A DNA stretch of 64,000 nt from Mesonia phycicola (GTDB lineage: Bacteria; Bacteroidota; Bacteroidia; Flavobacteriales; Flavobacteriaceae), in assembly GCF_900141885.1 (NCBI RefSeq), contig NZ_FQYY01000002.1, positions 186,001 through 250,000 on the forward strand. Reading direction: 5' to 3'. This document shows, piece by piece, positions 7,060 to 16,360 of this stretch (within the stretch, counting starts at the first letter, position 1; each line of letters begins with the position of its first letter). The translations under genes were made by a program, and so were the position numbers. Below the pieces are notes generated by a model. It did not search any database. It saw only the letters and a list, made by a program, of their open reading frames with translations, and was not told where the DNA came from.

Positions 7060-9594
7060 TTATTCTTCTTCTCCTGTATTATCAACAGCTGTGCCATCTT
7101 CATTTACATCTGTAATTTGATCTTCATCTTCATCTTCATTCATTACTTTGGCAACTGCTGCAATAGAATCATTACCTTTAAGATTAATTAAACGTACTCC
7201 TTGTGTTGCACGTCCCATAACTCTAAGGTCTTCTACTGCTATTCTTATAGCAATTCCAGATTTATTAATAATCATTAAATCGTCGTTATCTGTTACAGAT
7301 TTAATAGTTACTAATTCTCCTGTTTTTTCTGTTACAGAGATTGTTTTTACACCTTTACCTCCACGGTTAGTAATACGGTAAATTTCATCTCCTGTCTCAG
7401 GGTCATTTATATAGGTACGTTTACCATATCCATTTTCAGAAACTACCAATACGGTTTCTTCATCTGGGTTTTCAACAGCAATCATTCCTACTACTTCATC
7501 ATTATCGTGCGCTAAAGTAATACCTCTTACACCACTAGCATTTCTACCCATTGGTCTTGTTTTAGCTTCTTCAAATCTAATAGCTTTACCAGATTTTAAC
7601 GCTAACATTACTTGGCTTTCTCCTGTGGTTAACTTAGCAGAAAGTAACTCATCACCTTCTTTAATGGTAATTGCATTAATACCGTTTGTTCTAGGTCTAG
7701 AGTACTGCTCTAAAGAGGTCTTTTTAACTTGACCTTTTTTAGTAGCCATAATTACATAATGGCTATTGATATATTCTTCGTCTTTAAGATCTTGCGTACA
7801 AATAAAGGCTTTTACTTTATCTTGAGGCTCAATATTTATAAGGTTTTGAATTGCTCTACCTTTTGAGGTTTTACTACCTTCAGGTATTTCGTAAACTCTC
7901 ATCCAGAAACATTTACCTTCTTGGGTAAAGAAAATCATGTACTGGTGATTAGTACCTACAAATAAATACTCTAAGAAGTCTTCGTTTCTAGTAGTGGTTG
8001 CTTTAGAACCAACCCCACCTCTATTTTGTTTTTTGTATTCTGAAAGAGAAGTACGTTTAATATAACCTGCATGAGAAATAGAAATTACTACTTGCTCATC
8101 TGGTATCATATCTTCAATACTCAAATCTCCTCCTGCAAAATTAATTACAGATCTACGCTCATCTCCGTATTTCTCTTTTATTTCAAGCAACTCATCTTTA
8201 ATGATTTGCATTCTTCTTTCTTCACTTGCTAGAATATCTTTTAAGTCTTTGATGGTTTCCATCAACTCATCATACTCTGCACGTAATTTATCTTGTTCAA
8301 GACCAGTAAGTTGTCTTAAACGCATTTCTACAATTGCTTTGGCTTGAATTTCTGTAAGCTCAAAACGATCTATTAATTTCTGTCTTGCTTCTTCTGTATT
8401 GCTAGAAGATCTAATAAGAGCTATAACCTCATCTATATTATCTGAAGCTATAATTAAACCTTCTAAGATGTGAGCTCTATCTTCTGCTTTCTTTAATTCA
8501 AATTGTGTACGTCTAACAACTACTTCATGGCGGTGTTCTACGAAATAACGAATCATATCTTTAAGATTCAGCATTTCTGGACGACCTTTTACTAATGCAA
8601 TGTTATTTACACTAAAAGAAGATTGTAATGCAGTATGCTTAAAAAGCATATTTAATACAATGTTAGGGATAGCATCTCTTTTTAAGATGTAAACAATACG
8701 CATCCCGTTTCTATCAGATTCATCACGAATTAGAGATATCCCGTCTATTTTTTTATCGTTAATTAAATCAGCGGTTTTTTTGATCATATCCGCTTTATTA
8801 ACTTGATAAGGAATTTCTGTTACCACAATACACTCCTTACCTCTCACTTCTTCTACACTTGCTTTGGCACGCATTACAACACGACCTCTACCAGTTTTAA
8901 AAGCTTCTTTTACTCCATCATAACCATAAATAATACCACCTGTAGGAAAATCTGGAGCTTTTACGTGCTCTATTAATTCATCTATCTCAATGTCATTATT
9001 ATCTATATAAGCAATTGTACCATCTACTACCTCTGTTAAATTGTGAGGTGGCATATTGGTAGCCATACCTACAGCAATACCACTAGCTCCATTAACTAAT
9101 AAGTTAGGGACTCTAGTTGGCAGTACGGTTGGTTCTTTTAAAGTATCATCAAAATTTAATTGATGATCTACGGTATCTTTATCAATATCAGCAAGTAAAT
9201 CTTCACTAATTTTGCGCATTCTAGCTTCTGTATAACGCATAGCAGCAGGGCTATCTCCATCTACAGAACCAAAGTTACCTTGCCCGTCTACTAACATGTA
9301 ACGTAAACTCCACTCTTGAGCCATACGTACCATAGTATCGTAAACAGATGTATCCCCGTGTGGGTGATACTTACCTAAAACTTCCCCAACAATTCTTGCT
9401 GATTTTTTATATGCTCGATTAGAAAGTACACCTAATTCGTACATTCCAAATAATACTCTTCTATGAACTGGCTTTAAACCATCACGAACATCTGGCAGCG
9501 CACGTGACACAATGACCGACATCGAATAATCGATGTAAGCCGACTTCATTTCATCTTCAATGTTGATAGGAATTAACTTCTCTCCTTCAGCCAT
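7060..9594 (-). CDS. gyrA: DNA gyrase subunit A
   Basis: 844 residues. GyrA forms the breakage-reunion subunit that introduces negative supercoils with GyrB. The N-terminal winged-helix/tower region holds '[11 protein letters not shown]' (residues 77-87) and the catalytic tyrosine Tyr121 in 'RYTEAR'. Thr82 and Asp86 occupy the positions of E. coli Ser83 and Asp87, the quinolone-contact residues. The C-terminal beta-pinwheel carries a GyrA box, 'QNRGGVG', which separates it from the ParC also encoded in this window. The tail is very acidic (EDEDEDQ...TGEEE). gyrB is not in the window. It is transcribed divergently from clpC across a 241-base gap. Confidence 0.98.
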   Translation of the reverse strand: MAEGEKLIPINIEDEMKSAYIDYSMSVIVSRALPDVRDGLKPVHRRVLFGMYELGVLSNRAYKKSARIVGEVLGKYHPHGDTSVYDTMVRMAQEWSLRYMLVDGQGNFGSVDGDSPAAMRYTEARMRKISEDLLADIDKDTVDHQLNFDDTLKEPTVLPTRVPNLLVNGASGIAVGMATNMPPHNLTEVVDGTIAYIDNNDIEIDELIEHVKAPDFPTGGIIYGYDGVKEAFKTGRGRVVMRAKASVEEVRGKECIVVTEIPYQVNKADMIKKTADLINDKKIDGISLIRDESDRNGMRIVYILKRDAIPNIVLNMLFKHTALQSSFSVNNIALVKGRPEMLNLKDMIRYFVEHRHEVVVRRTQFELKKAEDRAHILEGLIIASDNIDEVIALIRSSSNTEEARQKLIDRFELTEIQAKAIVEMRLRQLTGLEQDKLRAEYDELMETIKDLKDILASEERRMQIIKDELLEIKEKYGDERRSVINFAGGDLSIEDMIPDEQVVISISHAGYIKRTSLSEYKKQNRGGVGSKATTTRNEDFLEYLFVGTNHQYMIFFTQEGKCFWMRVYEIPEGSKTSKGRAIQNLINIEPQDKVKAFICTQDLKDEEYINSHYVIMATKKGQVKKTSLEQYSRPRTNGINAITIKEGDELLSAKLTTGESQVMLALKSGKAIRFEEAKTRPMGRNASGVRGITLAHDNDEVVGMIAVENPDEETVLVVSENGYGKRTYINDPETGDEIYRITNRGGKGVKTISVTEKTGELVTIKSVTDNDDLMIINKSGIAIRIAVEDLRVMGRATQGVRLINLKGNDSIAAVAKVMNEDEDEDQITDVNEDGTAVDNTGEEE

Positions 9595-9788
9595 AAAATT
9601 AATTTTGGTTAATTTATTTTTCTAACGTGGCAATTTACGGAATTAATCACTATTTTAAAGCCACTAACTACAAGTTTACATTTTTTTTATTAACAAAATT
9701 TTATTAGCACAGCGTTAATAAGTAACTACTCAAAAACTTTGATTTTAAAAGTAATTTTTGTCTATTAGCTTAGTGCTTTTAAACAGGC

Positions 9789-9805
9789 ATGGTTTTTGAA
9801 ACCAT
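9789..9805 (+). promoter_or_regulatory. Hairpin in clpC leader next to a strong ribosome-binding site
   Basis: ATGGTTT (9789-9795) pairs with AAACCAT (9799-9805) over three bases. About 17 bases further on, TAGAGGAG at 9821-9828 forms an unusually good Shine-Dalgarno-like site ahead of the clpC ATG at 9836, whereas most genes here have none. The hairpin may affect translation or be chance; no clear TAnnTTTG box is visible in this gap. Confidence 0.35.
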
Positions 9806-9835
9806 AATTGTATTATTAATTAGAGGAGATTAGAG

Positions 9836-12400
9836 ATGGATGATAATTTTTCACCTAGAGTAAAAGACGTAATTACCTACAGTAAAGAAGAGGCTTTACG
9901 CTTAGGTCATGATTTTATAGGAACAGAACACCTTATTCTTGGTTTACTAAGAGACGGTAATGGAAAAGCTATAAATATACTAGATACTCTAAATATAGAC
10001 CTAGATCATTTAAGAAGAAAAGTAGAAATTTTAAGCCCTGCAAACCCAGATAGTGCTATAATTTCTAACGAAAAGAAAAACCTACACCTTACCAGGCAGG
10101 CTGAGCGTGCTTTAAAAACAACTTTTCTAGAAGCTAAGCTTTTTCAAAGCTCTTCTATTAACACAGCACACTTATTATTATGTATTCTTAGAAATGAGAA
10201 TGACCCCACTACCAAACTTTTAAACAAATTAAAAGTTGATTATGATAATGTGAAAGATGAATTTAAGTCTATGATAACACAAGATAACGATTATAACGAA
10301 ACCCCTTCTAACGAGTCATTTCCAGATGATGACACGGCTTCAGGAGATGCTACTAAAAACAATCCTTTTGGAGGAACAGGAAATACCGGTAACTCTAAAA
10401 CTAATAAAAAATCTAAAACTCCTGTTTTAGATAATTTTGGTAGAGATTTAACCGCAATGGCAGATGAAGGTAAACTAGACCCAGTTGTTGGACGTGAAAA
10501 AGAAATTGAAAGAGTTTCTCAAATATTAAGTAGAAGAAAGAAAAACAATCCTCTACTTATTGGTGAACCTGGTGTTGGTAAAAGTGCCATTGCAGAAGGT
10601 CTAGCTTTAAGAATTGTACAAAGAAAAGTTAGCAGAATTCTTTTTGATAAACGCGTGGTAACTTTAGATCTTGCCAGTTTAGTTGCAGGAACTAAATATC
10701 GTGGTCAGTTTGAAGAGCGTATGAAAGCGGTAATGAATGAATTAGAAAAGAATGACGATATTATTCTTTTTATAGATGAAATTCATACTATAGTTGGTGC
10801 AGGTGGCGCTACAGGAAGTTTAGATGCCAGCAATATGTTTAAACCTGCATTAGCAAGAGGTGAATTACAATGTATTGGTGCTACTACTCTTGATGAGTAT
10901 AGACAACATATTGAAAAAGATGGTGCACTAGAAAGAAGATTTCAAAAAGTAATTATTGAGCCAACCTCAGTAGATGAAACTATTGAAATTCTAAATAATA
11001 TTAAAGGTAAATACGAAAGTCACCACAACGTTTCTTATACTCCAGAAGCTATTGAAGCTTGTGTAAAATTAACTAATCGTTATATGACAGATCGTTTTTT
11101 ACCAGATAAAGCTATTGATGCTCTAGATGAGGCAGGATCTCGTGTACACATCACTAATATTGAAGTACCTAAGTTAATACTAGACTTAGAGAAAAAATTA
11201 GAAGAAGTTAGAGAAACTAAAAATTCTGTAGTTAAAAAACAGAAATATGAAGAGGCTGCTAAACTAAGAGACGATGAAAAAGGTCTTGAAAAAGAACTAG
11301 AAATAGCGCAAGAACGTTGGGAAGAAGAATCTAAATTACACAAAGAAATAGTTTCTGAAGACAGCGTTGCAGATGTTGTTTCTATGATGACTGGCATACC
11401 TGTTAATAGAATTGCTCAAACAGAAAGTAACAAATTAGCTAAATTACCAGAACTTATTAAAGGTAAAGTAATTGGTCAAGATGAAGCGGTACATAAAGTG
11501 GTTAAAGCAATTCAGCGTAACAGAGCTGGTTTAAAAGACCCTAATAAACCTATTGGTTCTTTTATATTTTTAGGACAAACAGGTGTAGGTAAAACTCAAC
11601 TAGCTAAAGTTTTAGCGAAAGAATTGTTTGATAATGAAGACACTCTTATTAGAATTGATATGAGTGAGTATATGGAGAAATTTGCCATTTCTAGATTAGT
11701 TGGTGCGCCTCCAGGGTACGTAGGTTACGAAGAAGGCGGTCAATTAACAGAAAAAGTAAGACGCAAACCTTATGCAGTAGTTCTTTTAGATGAAGTTGAA
11801 AAAGCACACCCAGATGTGTTTAATATGCTTTTACAAGTATTAGATGATGGTTATTTAACAGATAGCTTAGGAAGAAAAATAGATTTTAGAAACACTATTA
11901 TCATTATGACTTCTAATATTGGTGCTAGAAAACTAAAAGACTTTGGGCAAGGTGTTGGTTTTGGTACGCAAGCTAAAAAAGACCAAACAGATGCTAATAC
12001 TAAAGCTGTTATTGAAAATGCACTTAAAAAAGCATTTGCTCCAGAATTTTTAAACAGAATTGATGATGTTGTTGTATTTAATGCGTTAGAAAGAAACGAT
12101 ATTCACAAAATTATTGATATTGAATTAGAAAAGCTGGTAACAAGAATACAAGATCTTGGATACAATTTAGTTTTAACTGATGCTGCTAAAGATTTTATTT
12201 CTGATAAAGGTTTTGATCAACAATATGGTGCTAGACCTTTAAAAAGGGCTATTCAAAAATACGTGGAAGATGCTCTTGCAGAAGAAATAATTACTTCTAA
12301 AATAGAAGAAGGTGACAGTGTTACTATGGATTTAGATACTGATAAAAAAGAATTAACAATTCAAGTAAAAAAACCTGAAGCTAAAACAGAAGAATCTTAA
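9836..12400 (+). CDS. clpC: ATP-dependent Clp protease ATP-binding subunit ClpC
   Basis: 854 residues, full length for ClpC. In order: double Clp N domain (residues 1-145), acidic Gly/Asn-rich linker (150-195), first AAA+ domain with Walker A 'GEPGVGKS' (243-250), a UVR-motif middle domain (about 445-485), second AAA+ domain with Walker A 'GQTGVGKT' near 579, and the C-terminal D2-small domain. The 'VGFG' near residue 705 is the expected ClpP-docking loop. ClpC unfolds proteins and feeds them to ClpP. In Firmicutes it works with McsB and MecA adaptors; none is visible here. It has its own promoter region and a strong terminator, so it is monocistronic. Confidence 0.97.
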   Translation: MDDNFSPRVKDVITYSKEEALRLGHDFIGTEHLILGLLRDGNGKAINILDTLNIDLDHLRRKVEILSPANPDSAIISNEKKNLHLTRQAERALKTTFLEAKLFQSSSINTAHLLLCILRNENDPTTKLLNKLKVDYDNVKDEFKSMITQDNDYNETPSNESFPDDDTASGDATKNNPFGGTGNTGNSKTNKKSKTPVLDNFGRDLTAMADEGKLDPVVGREKEIERVSQILSRRKKNNPLLIGEPGVGKSAIAEGLALRIVQRKVSRILFDKRVVTLDLASLVAGTKYRGQFEERMKAVMNELEKNDDIILFIDEIHTIVGAGGATGSLDASNMFKPALARGELQCIGATTLDEYRQHIEKDGALERRFQKVIIEPTSVDETIEILNNIKGKYESHHNVSYTPEAIEACVKLTNRYMTDRFLPDKAIDALDEAGSRVHITNIEVPKLILDLEKKLEEVRETKNSVVKKQKYEEAAKLRDDEKGLEKELEIAQERWEEESKLHKEIVSEDSVADVVSMMTGIPVNRIAQTESNKLAKLPELIKGKVIGQDEAVHKVVKAIQRNRAGLKDPNKPIGSFIFLGQTGVGKTQLAKVLAKELFDNEDTLIRIDMSEYMEKFAISRLVGAPPGYVGYEEGGQLTEKVRRKPYAVVLLDEVEKAHPDVFNMLLQVLDDGYLTDSLGRKIDFRNTIIIMTSNIGARKLKDFGQGVGFGTQAKKDQTDANTKAVIENALKKAFAPEFLNRIDDVVVFNALERNDIHKIIDIELEKLVTRIQDLGYNLVLTDAAKDFISDKGFDQQYGARPLKRAIQKYVEDALAEEIITSKIEEGDSVTMDLDTDKKELTIQVKKPEAKTEES

Positions 12401-12433
12401 AATTTCCAAGAATTAAATTAATTGTTATTTTAG

Positions 12434-12466
12434 AGCCTCATATCTATATATATGAGGCTTTTTTAT
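12434..12466 (+). terminator. Intrinsic terminator of clpC
   Basis: Stem AGCCTCATAT (12434-12443) with ATATGAGGCT (12450-12459), 6-base loop, followed by a run of T. It lies 34 bases after the clpC stop. Confidence 0.88.
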
Positions 12467-12490
12467 TAATTTATTTTAAGATTTTTTACA

Positions 12491-12862
12491 TTGAAAACAT
12501 ACCAGCTTAAATTATGTAACATAATAATTCATGATGATTTTATTGAGTTGAAAATGTTTGATGGTTGCCATTTTAATTTAAAACTATTAAAAGAGGCGTT
12601 TGCTATTAAAGAAAAGCACTTTGGTAAAGATTTCGTAGGTGTTTTGGTACACAGAGAAAATCTAGAAGTTACACATAGTTACGATCCCTCTATTCTATTA
12701 GCTCCTTTTTTAAATTTAAACAAAATTGTTAAATGGGTAGTTGTAGTAACCACTCACCCAAATGACATTAAAAACCTTAAATACGTGAAGCATTTTACCA
12801 AAATTCCTTGCTATCAATTTACTACTTACGAAGAGTTTGTTTCATTTCAATTACAACAATAA
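12491..12862 (+). CDS. Small hypothetical protein, possibly STAS-like fold
   Basis: 123 residues read from a TTG at 12491, since the first in-frame ATG lies 22 codons on and would remove the first strands. No signal peptide or membrane segment. The alternation of short strands and helices ('FVGVLVHREN', 'VKWVVVVTTHP') and the length resemble the small SpoIIAA/STAS-like proteins widespread in Flavobacteriia, but I see no phospho-acceptor serine motif and the match is by impression only. It follows the clpC terminator by 25 bases, so it needs its own promoter, which I cannot locate. Function unknown. Confidence 0.7.
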   Translation: MKTYQLKLCNIIIHDDFIELKMFDGCHFNLKLLKEAFAIKEKHFGKDFVGVLVHRENLEVTHSYDPSILLAPFLNLNKIVKWVVVVTTHPNDIKNLKYVKHFTKIPCYQFTTYEEFVSFQLQQ

Positions 12863-12880
12863 AACTCCTACTCTATTTAT

Positions 12881-12927
12881 AAAAAAATCCTCCAACTTTA
12901 AAATAATTACAGTTGGAGGATTTTTTT
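12881..12927. terminator. Bidirectional intrinsic terminator
   Basis: ATCCTCCAACT (12887-12897) pairs with AGTTGGAGGAT (12911-12921), flanked by A7 and T7. It separates the small plus-strand gene from the convergent histidine ammonia-lyase gene. Confidence 0.9.
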
Positions 12928-12942
12928 ATTTTTAATGGAAGA

Positions 12943-14457
12943 TTAATTTGCAAAAAGTATTTCTTTATCAATACTAAATTGTTTTATATACAGTTTTGCT
13001 TTTGCTATTTCTTCTGCCATAACTTTGTCTTGAGTTACTACAGGAACTTCTTCTCTAAAACTATTTACCAATTGCATAATAAAGTTAGAAGATTTTAAAG
13101 GTTCTCTATAATAAATAGCCTGAGAAGCATTAAACAACTCTATAGATAAAACAGTATTTAAATTTTCAACCACTTTCACTAATTTGGTTGCAGAATTTGC
13201 TCCCATACTCACATGATCTTCTTGTCCGTTAGATGACACTATAGAATCTACACTTGCTGGTGTACATAGTTGTTTATTTTGACTTACAATACTTGCTGCA
13301 GTGTACTGCGGTATCATAAACCCGTTATTTAAACCAGGATCGTCTACCAAAAACATTGGCAAATCACGTAAGCCAGAAACTAATTGATAAATTCTTCTTT
13401 CAGATATATTTGCCAATTCTGCCAAAGCGATTGCTAAATAATCCATAGCTAATGCTAGTGGTTGACCATGAAAATTACCACCAGATATAATTTTATCTTC
13501 TTCTACAAATATATTTGGATTATCAGTTACGCTATTAATTTCTGTTTTCACGGTTTGATGCACAAATCTAATAGTATCTTTAGATGCACCGTGTACTTGT
13601 GGCATACATCTAAATGAATAAGGGTCTTGTACACTTTCTTTCACTTTTTCTGCAATTTCGCTTCCTTCTAAAAATTCTAAGATGCGTTCGGCAGTTTTTA
13701 CTTGTCCGCGATGTGGTCTTACATAATGTACTAAAGCATCAAAAGGAGAAAGATTACAATCAAATCCGTCTACAGAAACCGCTCCAATTGCATCTGCTAA
13801 ATAAGATAATTTATAAGCCTCTATTAAAGAATATACTGCATGTGCACTCATAAATTGAGTACCATTTAATAACGCTAAACCTTCTTTAGATCTTAATTTT
13901 AGTGGTTTCCAATTAAATTTTTCTAGTATTTTTTCAGAAGAAAAAATTTCGCCATTATAGAAAACCTCTCCTTTACCTAATAAAGGTAAAGACATATGGG
14001 CCAATGGTGATAAATCTCCCGAAGCGCCTAAAGAACCTTGCTCATAAACTACTGGTAATACATTTTCGTTAAAAAAATCTATTAAACGCAGTACAACTTC
14101 TTCTGTAATACCAGAATTACCATAGCTTAAACTCTGTATTTTTAGCAGAAGCATTAATTTAACAATCTTAAAATTTATTCTATCTCCTGTACCGCAAGCG
14201 TGTGAAATGACTAAATTTTCTTGAAGCTGAACTAAATGTTGTTTAGATATTTTTACATTACATAAAGAACCAAAACCAGTATTAATACCGTAAAATGGCT
14301 CTTTAGAAGATTCCATTTTTTTATCTAGATACTGTCTTGCTTTGTTAATATTAACTCTAGCCTCATCACTTAAAGCCAATAATTGATTTTCTTCAAGAAT
14401 TTCTTGAATTTTTGGCAAATCTAATATTTCTCGACTTATGTAATGGGTATCTCGCAT
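12943..14457 (-). CDS. hutH: Histidine ammonia-lyase
   Basis: 504 residues. The Ala145-Ser146-Gly147 triad in 'GSLGASGDLSPLAHM' forms the MIO prosthetic group that removes ammonia from an aromatic amino acid; for HutH the product is trans-urocanate. Other family marks are 'YGINTGFG' (56-63), 'SHACGTG' (85-91), 'NFHGQPLALAMD' (328-339) and 'SSNGQEDHVSMG' (408-419). At residue 393 there is Gln in 'SQNK', where Pseudomonas HutH has the catalytically important Glu of 'SENK'; I believe this is common in the Flavobacteriia branch. No hutU, hutI or hutG is nearby. Tyrosine ammonia-lyase is the main alternative, because Ser-His at the selectivity position occurs in both. Confidence 0.85.
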   Translation of the reverse strand: MRDTHYISREILDLPKIQEILEENQLLALSDEARVNINKARQYLDKKMESSKEPFYGINTGFGSLCNVKISKQHLVQLQENLVISHACGTGDRINFKIVKLMLLLKIQSLSYGNSGITEEVVLRLIDFFNENVLPVVYEQGSLGASGDLSPLAHMSLPLLGKGEVFYNGEIFSSEKILEKFNWKPLKLRSKEGLALLNGTQFMSAHAVYSLIEAYKLSYLADAIGAVSVDGFDCNLSPFDALVHYVRPHRGQVKTAERILEFLEGSEIAEKVKESVQDPYSFRCMPQVHGASKDTIRFVHQTVKTEINSVTDNPNIFVEEDKIISGGNFHGQPLALAMDYLAIALAELANISERRIYQLVSGLRDLPMFLVDDPGLNNGFMIPQYTAASIVSQNKQLCTPASVDSIVSSNGQEDHVSMGANSATKLVKVVENLNTVLSIELFNASQAIYYREPLKSSNFIMQLVNSFREEVPVVTQDKVMAEEIAKAKLYIKQFSIDKEILFAN

Positions 14458-14555
14458 TGTTCAACAATTGTTAAATTAATTGCTTCAAAATTGAAGATAT
14501 CTTATAAAATAAACAAGAATTTTTCAATATATTAATTAAATTATCTTTATAAAAC

Positions 14556-16076
14556 TTAATTTTCAGGATGTTGCTGAAAGAGACTCTTATAAGCATTACC
14601 TAAATTATTTACAATATCTTCTGCTATTACAAACTCAAACCCATTTTCTTGCGCAGCATAATCTCCTGCTTTACCGTGCAAATAAACTCCAAATACTGCT
14701 GCTATTGTAGCATCATAACCTTGTGCTACTAAGCTAGAAATTATACCAGAAAGAACATCTCCGCTTCCTGCAGTAGCCATCCCAGGATTACCTGTAGTGT
14801 TTATATATAAATTATCGTCTGCAATGGTTATACTAAAAGCCCCTTTAATTACTAAAACCACTTTATATTTTTTAGAAAAATCTTTTGCTTTGTTTAGTTT
14901 TTCAAAATCATCTTTCCAATCTCCCAATAGCCTCTTTAATTCTCCCGGATGAGGGGTTAAAATTGACTTTTCTGGTAAAAGCTCTAATAAATCTGTGTGC
15001 TCTGCTAAAATATTTATACCATCTGCATCTATTAATAATGGAGAATGAGCATCTGTTAATAATTGTTCTAGAAATTTAGCTGTCTTTTTTCCTTTGCCTG
15101 CTCCTATTCCAAATACACTACTTTGTGGCTTAAAGTTTATTTCTGTAGGAATTAAAAAATTATCATTAAAAGCAGTAATTACCATAGCTTCTGGCACGGT
15201 AGATTGTAAAATATCATAACCACACTCCGGCACAAGAGAAGTTACTTTACCAGCACCAGCTCTTAAAGCTGCTTTTGTAGCTAAAACTACGCTTCCTATC
15301 TTCCCGTAGCTTCCTCCTACTATTAAACAATGGCCAAAATCACCTTTATGTGCAAACTTAGCCCTTGGTTTGTAAAGTCTCTGAGCATCATTTCTACTTA
15401 TTAAAAATGCTTCAGAAGTAGTTGTGTTAATAAACTCTCTATCTAAACCTAAATCTACAATTTCTACATTGCCAGCAAACTCTGCTGTTTCTGGTAAAAA
15501 AAAAACTAACTTCGGAAACTGAAATGTAATTGTGGTATTTGCTTTTACAATAGCTTCTTTATCATCTGGTGCTTTATCTAAATATAACCCAGAAGGCACA
15601 TCTACAGCAATTACATAAGTTTTTGATGTGTTTATATGCTGAATTAATTCTTTTATCCATCCTGCTGCAGATCTATTTAAACCTATCCCAAAAATTGCAT
15701 CAATTACAATATCACCTTCGGGAAGCTGAGGTAAATCAGAATTTTCACCTATAAACTCTGGCCACAATTTATTTTCTTTTAATCGTGCTAAATTCAGTAA
15801 AAAATCGTCAGAACGTTTATCACTAAAGTTTACCACATACACTTCTACCTCATAACCATCATTTAACAACAACCTTGCTAAAGCTAAACCATCACCTCCG
15901 TTGTTTCCTATTCCACAAAATAAATGGATGGTTGGGAAATTTTCTTGCAATTGGGTTTTAAGCCAACCAAAAATTTGAATCGCAGCGCGCTCCATTAACA
16001 CTTCACTTTCAATATTTTGATTCTTAATTGTGATTTTATCAGCTTTATAGATGTTTTCTTTGTTAAAAATTTTCAT
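14556..16076 (-). CDS. nnrD: Bifunctional NAD(P)H-hydrate epimerase / ADP-dependent NAD(P)H-hydrate dehydratase
   Basis: 506 residues joining the two metabolite-repair activities, as in E. coli YjeF. Residues 1 to about 215 are the YjeF_N epimerase with 'GIGNNGGDGLALARLL' near 55-70 and an Asp-rich 'VIDAIFGIG'. Residues about 225-500 are the ribokinase-like dehydratase with 'LTPHPGELKRLLG' and the phosphate-binding 'GNPGMATAGSGDVLSG'. It restores NADH and NADPH damaged to their hydrates. It is the last annotated gene before the divergent threonine operon; the 98-base gap to the hutH start suggests that the two minus-strand genes may share a transcript. Confidence 0.95.
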   Translation of the reverse strand: MKIFNKENIYKADKITIKNQNIESEVLMERAAIQIFGWLKTQLQENFPTIHLFCGIGNNGGDGLALARLLLNDGYEVEVYVVNFSDKRSDDFLLNLARLKENKLWPEFIGENSDLPQLPEGDIVIDAIFGIGLNRSAAGWIKELIQHINTSKTYVIAVDVPSGLYLDKAPDDKEAIVKANTTITFQFPKLVFFLPETAEFAGNVEIVDLGLDREFINTTTSEAFLISRNDAQRLYKPRAKFAHKGDFGHCLIVGGSYGKIGSVVLATKAALRAGAGKVTSLVPECGYDILQSTVPEAMVITAFNDNFLIPTEINFKPQSSVFGIGAGKGKKTAKFLEQLLTDAHSPLLIDADGINILAEHTDLLELLPEKSILTPHPGELKRLLGDWKDDFEKLNKAKDFSKKYKVVLVIKGAFSITIADDNLYINTTGNPGMATAGSGDVLSGIISSLVAQGYDATIAAVFGVYLHGKAGDYAAQENGFEFVIAEDIVNNLGNAYKSLFQQHPEN

Positions 16077-16127
16077 TATTCAGTATATATCTCTAAAATT
16101 AGTAATTCCGTAAAAATTAATTATAAA

Positions 16128-16158
16128 TTGGTTTCTCCGTATAAAAGTAATACATTTG
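16128..16158 (+). promoter_or_regulatory. Promoter of the threonine operon leader
   Basis: TTG at 16128-16130 and TACATTTG at 16151-16158 are separated by exactly 20 bases, a full match to the Bacteroidota consensus TTG-N19-21-TAnnTTTG. The expected transcript starts near 16164, about 10 bases before the leader-peptide ATG and 200 bases before thrA. Confidence 0.75.
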
Positions 16159-16174
16159 AGATGAAATCATTATT

Positions 16175-16276
16175 ATGATCTATAGCAATAACATACATTT
16201 AATAAATACCAGAGCTCTTGCTACTGGCATTATTGCTATTTCTACATCTACTATTACCCCTTCTGGGGTTCTATAA
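16175..16276 (+). CDS. Threonine operon leader peptide (Thr/Ile-rich)
   Basis: A 33-residue open frame, ATG at 16175 to TAA at 16274-16276, lies between a consensus promoter and thrA. It has five Thr and seven Ile, concentrated in the second half ('TGIIAISTSTITPSG'). E. coli thrL is likewise rich in Thr and Ile and makes thrABC transcription depend on charged tRNA-Thr and tRNA-Ile. The last codons overlap a hairpin at 16256-16269, and a second hairpin follows, so ribosome position could decide the fold. This is inference from position and composition; the peptide has not been shown to be made. A five-codon frame (16161-16178) overlaps its start. Confidence 0.7.
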   Translation: MIYSNNIHLINTRALATGIIAISTSTITPSGVL

Positions 16277-16319
16277 TATCATATTATCTTCAGGTTATCT
16301 TAGTTTGTAATTCACAAAC
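16256..16319 (+). promoter_or_regulatory. Candidate attenuator hairpins upstream of thrA
   Basis: Hairpin ACCCC-TTCT-GGGGT (16256-16269) spans the last codons of the leader peptide, and GTTTGT (16303-16308) pairs with ACAAAC (16314-16319) 42 bases before thrA. Neither is followed by a classical run of T, so termination, Rho action or translation control remain open. Confidence 0.4.
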
Positions 16320-16360
16320 AAGAAAAATGCTATTTACAATTCACCTTAAAAGCAAAACTT

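Noticed and set aside
16161-16178. Five-codon frame overlapping the thr leader start
   Set aside because: Its start lies before or at the predicted transcript start, so it is probably not transcribed in full.
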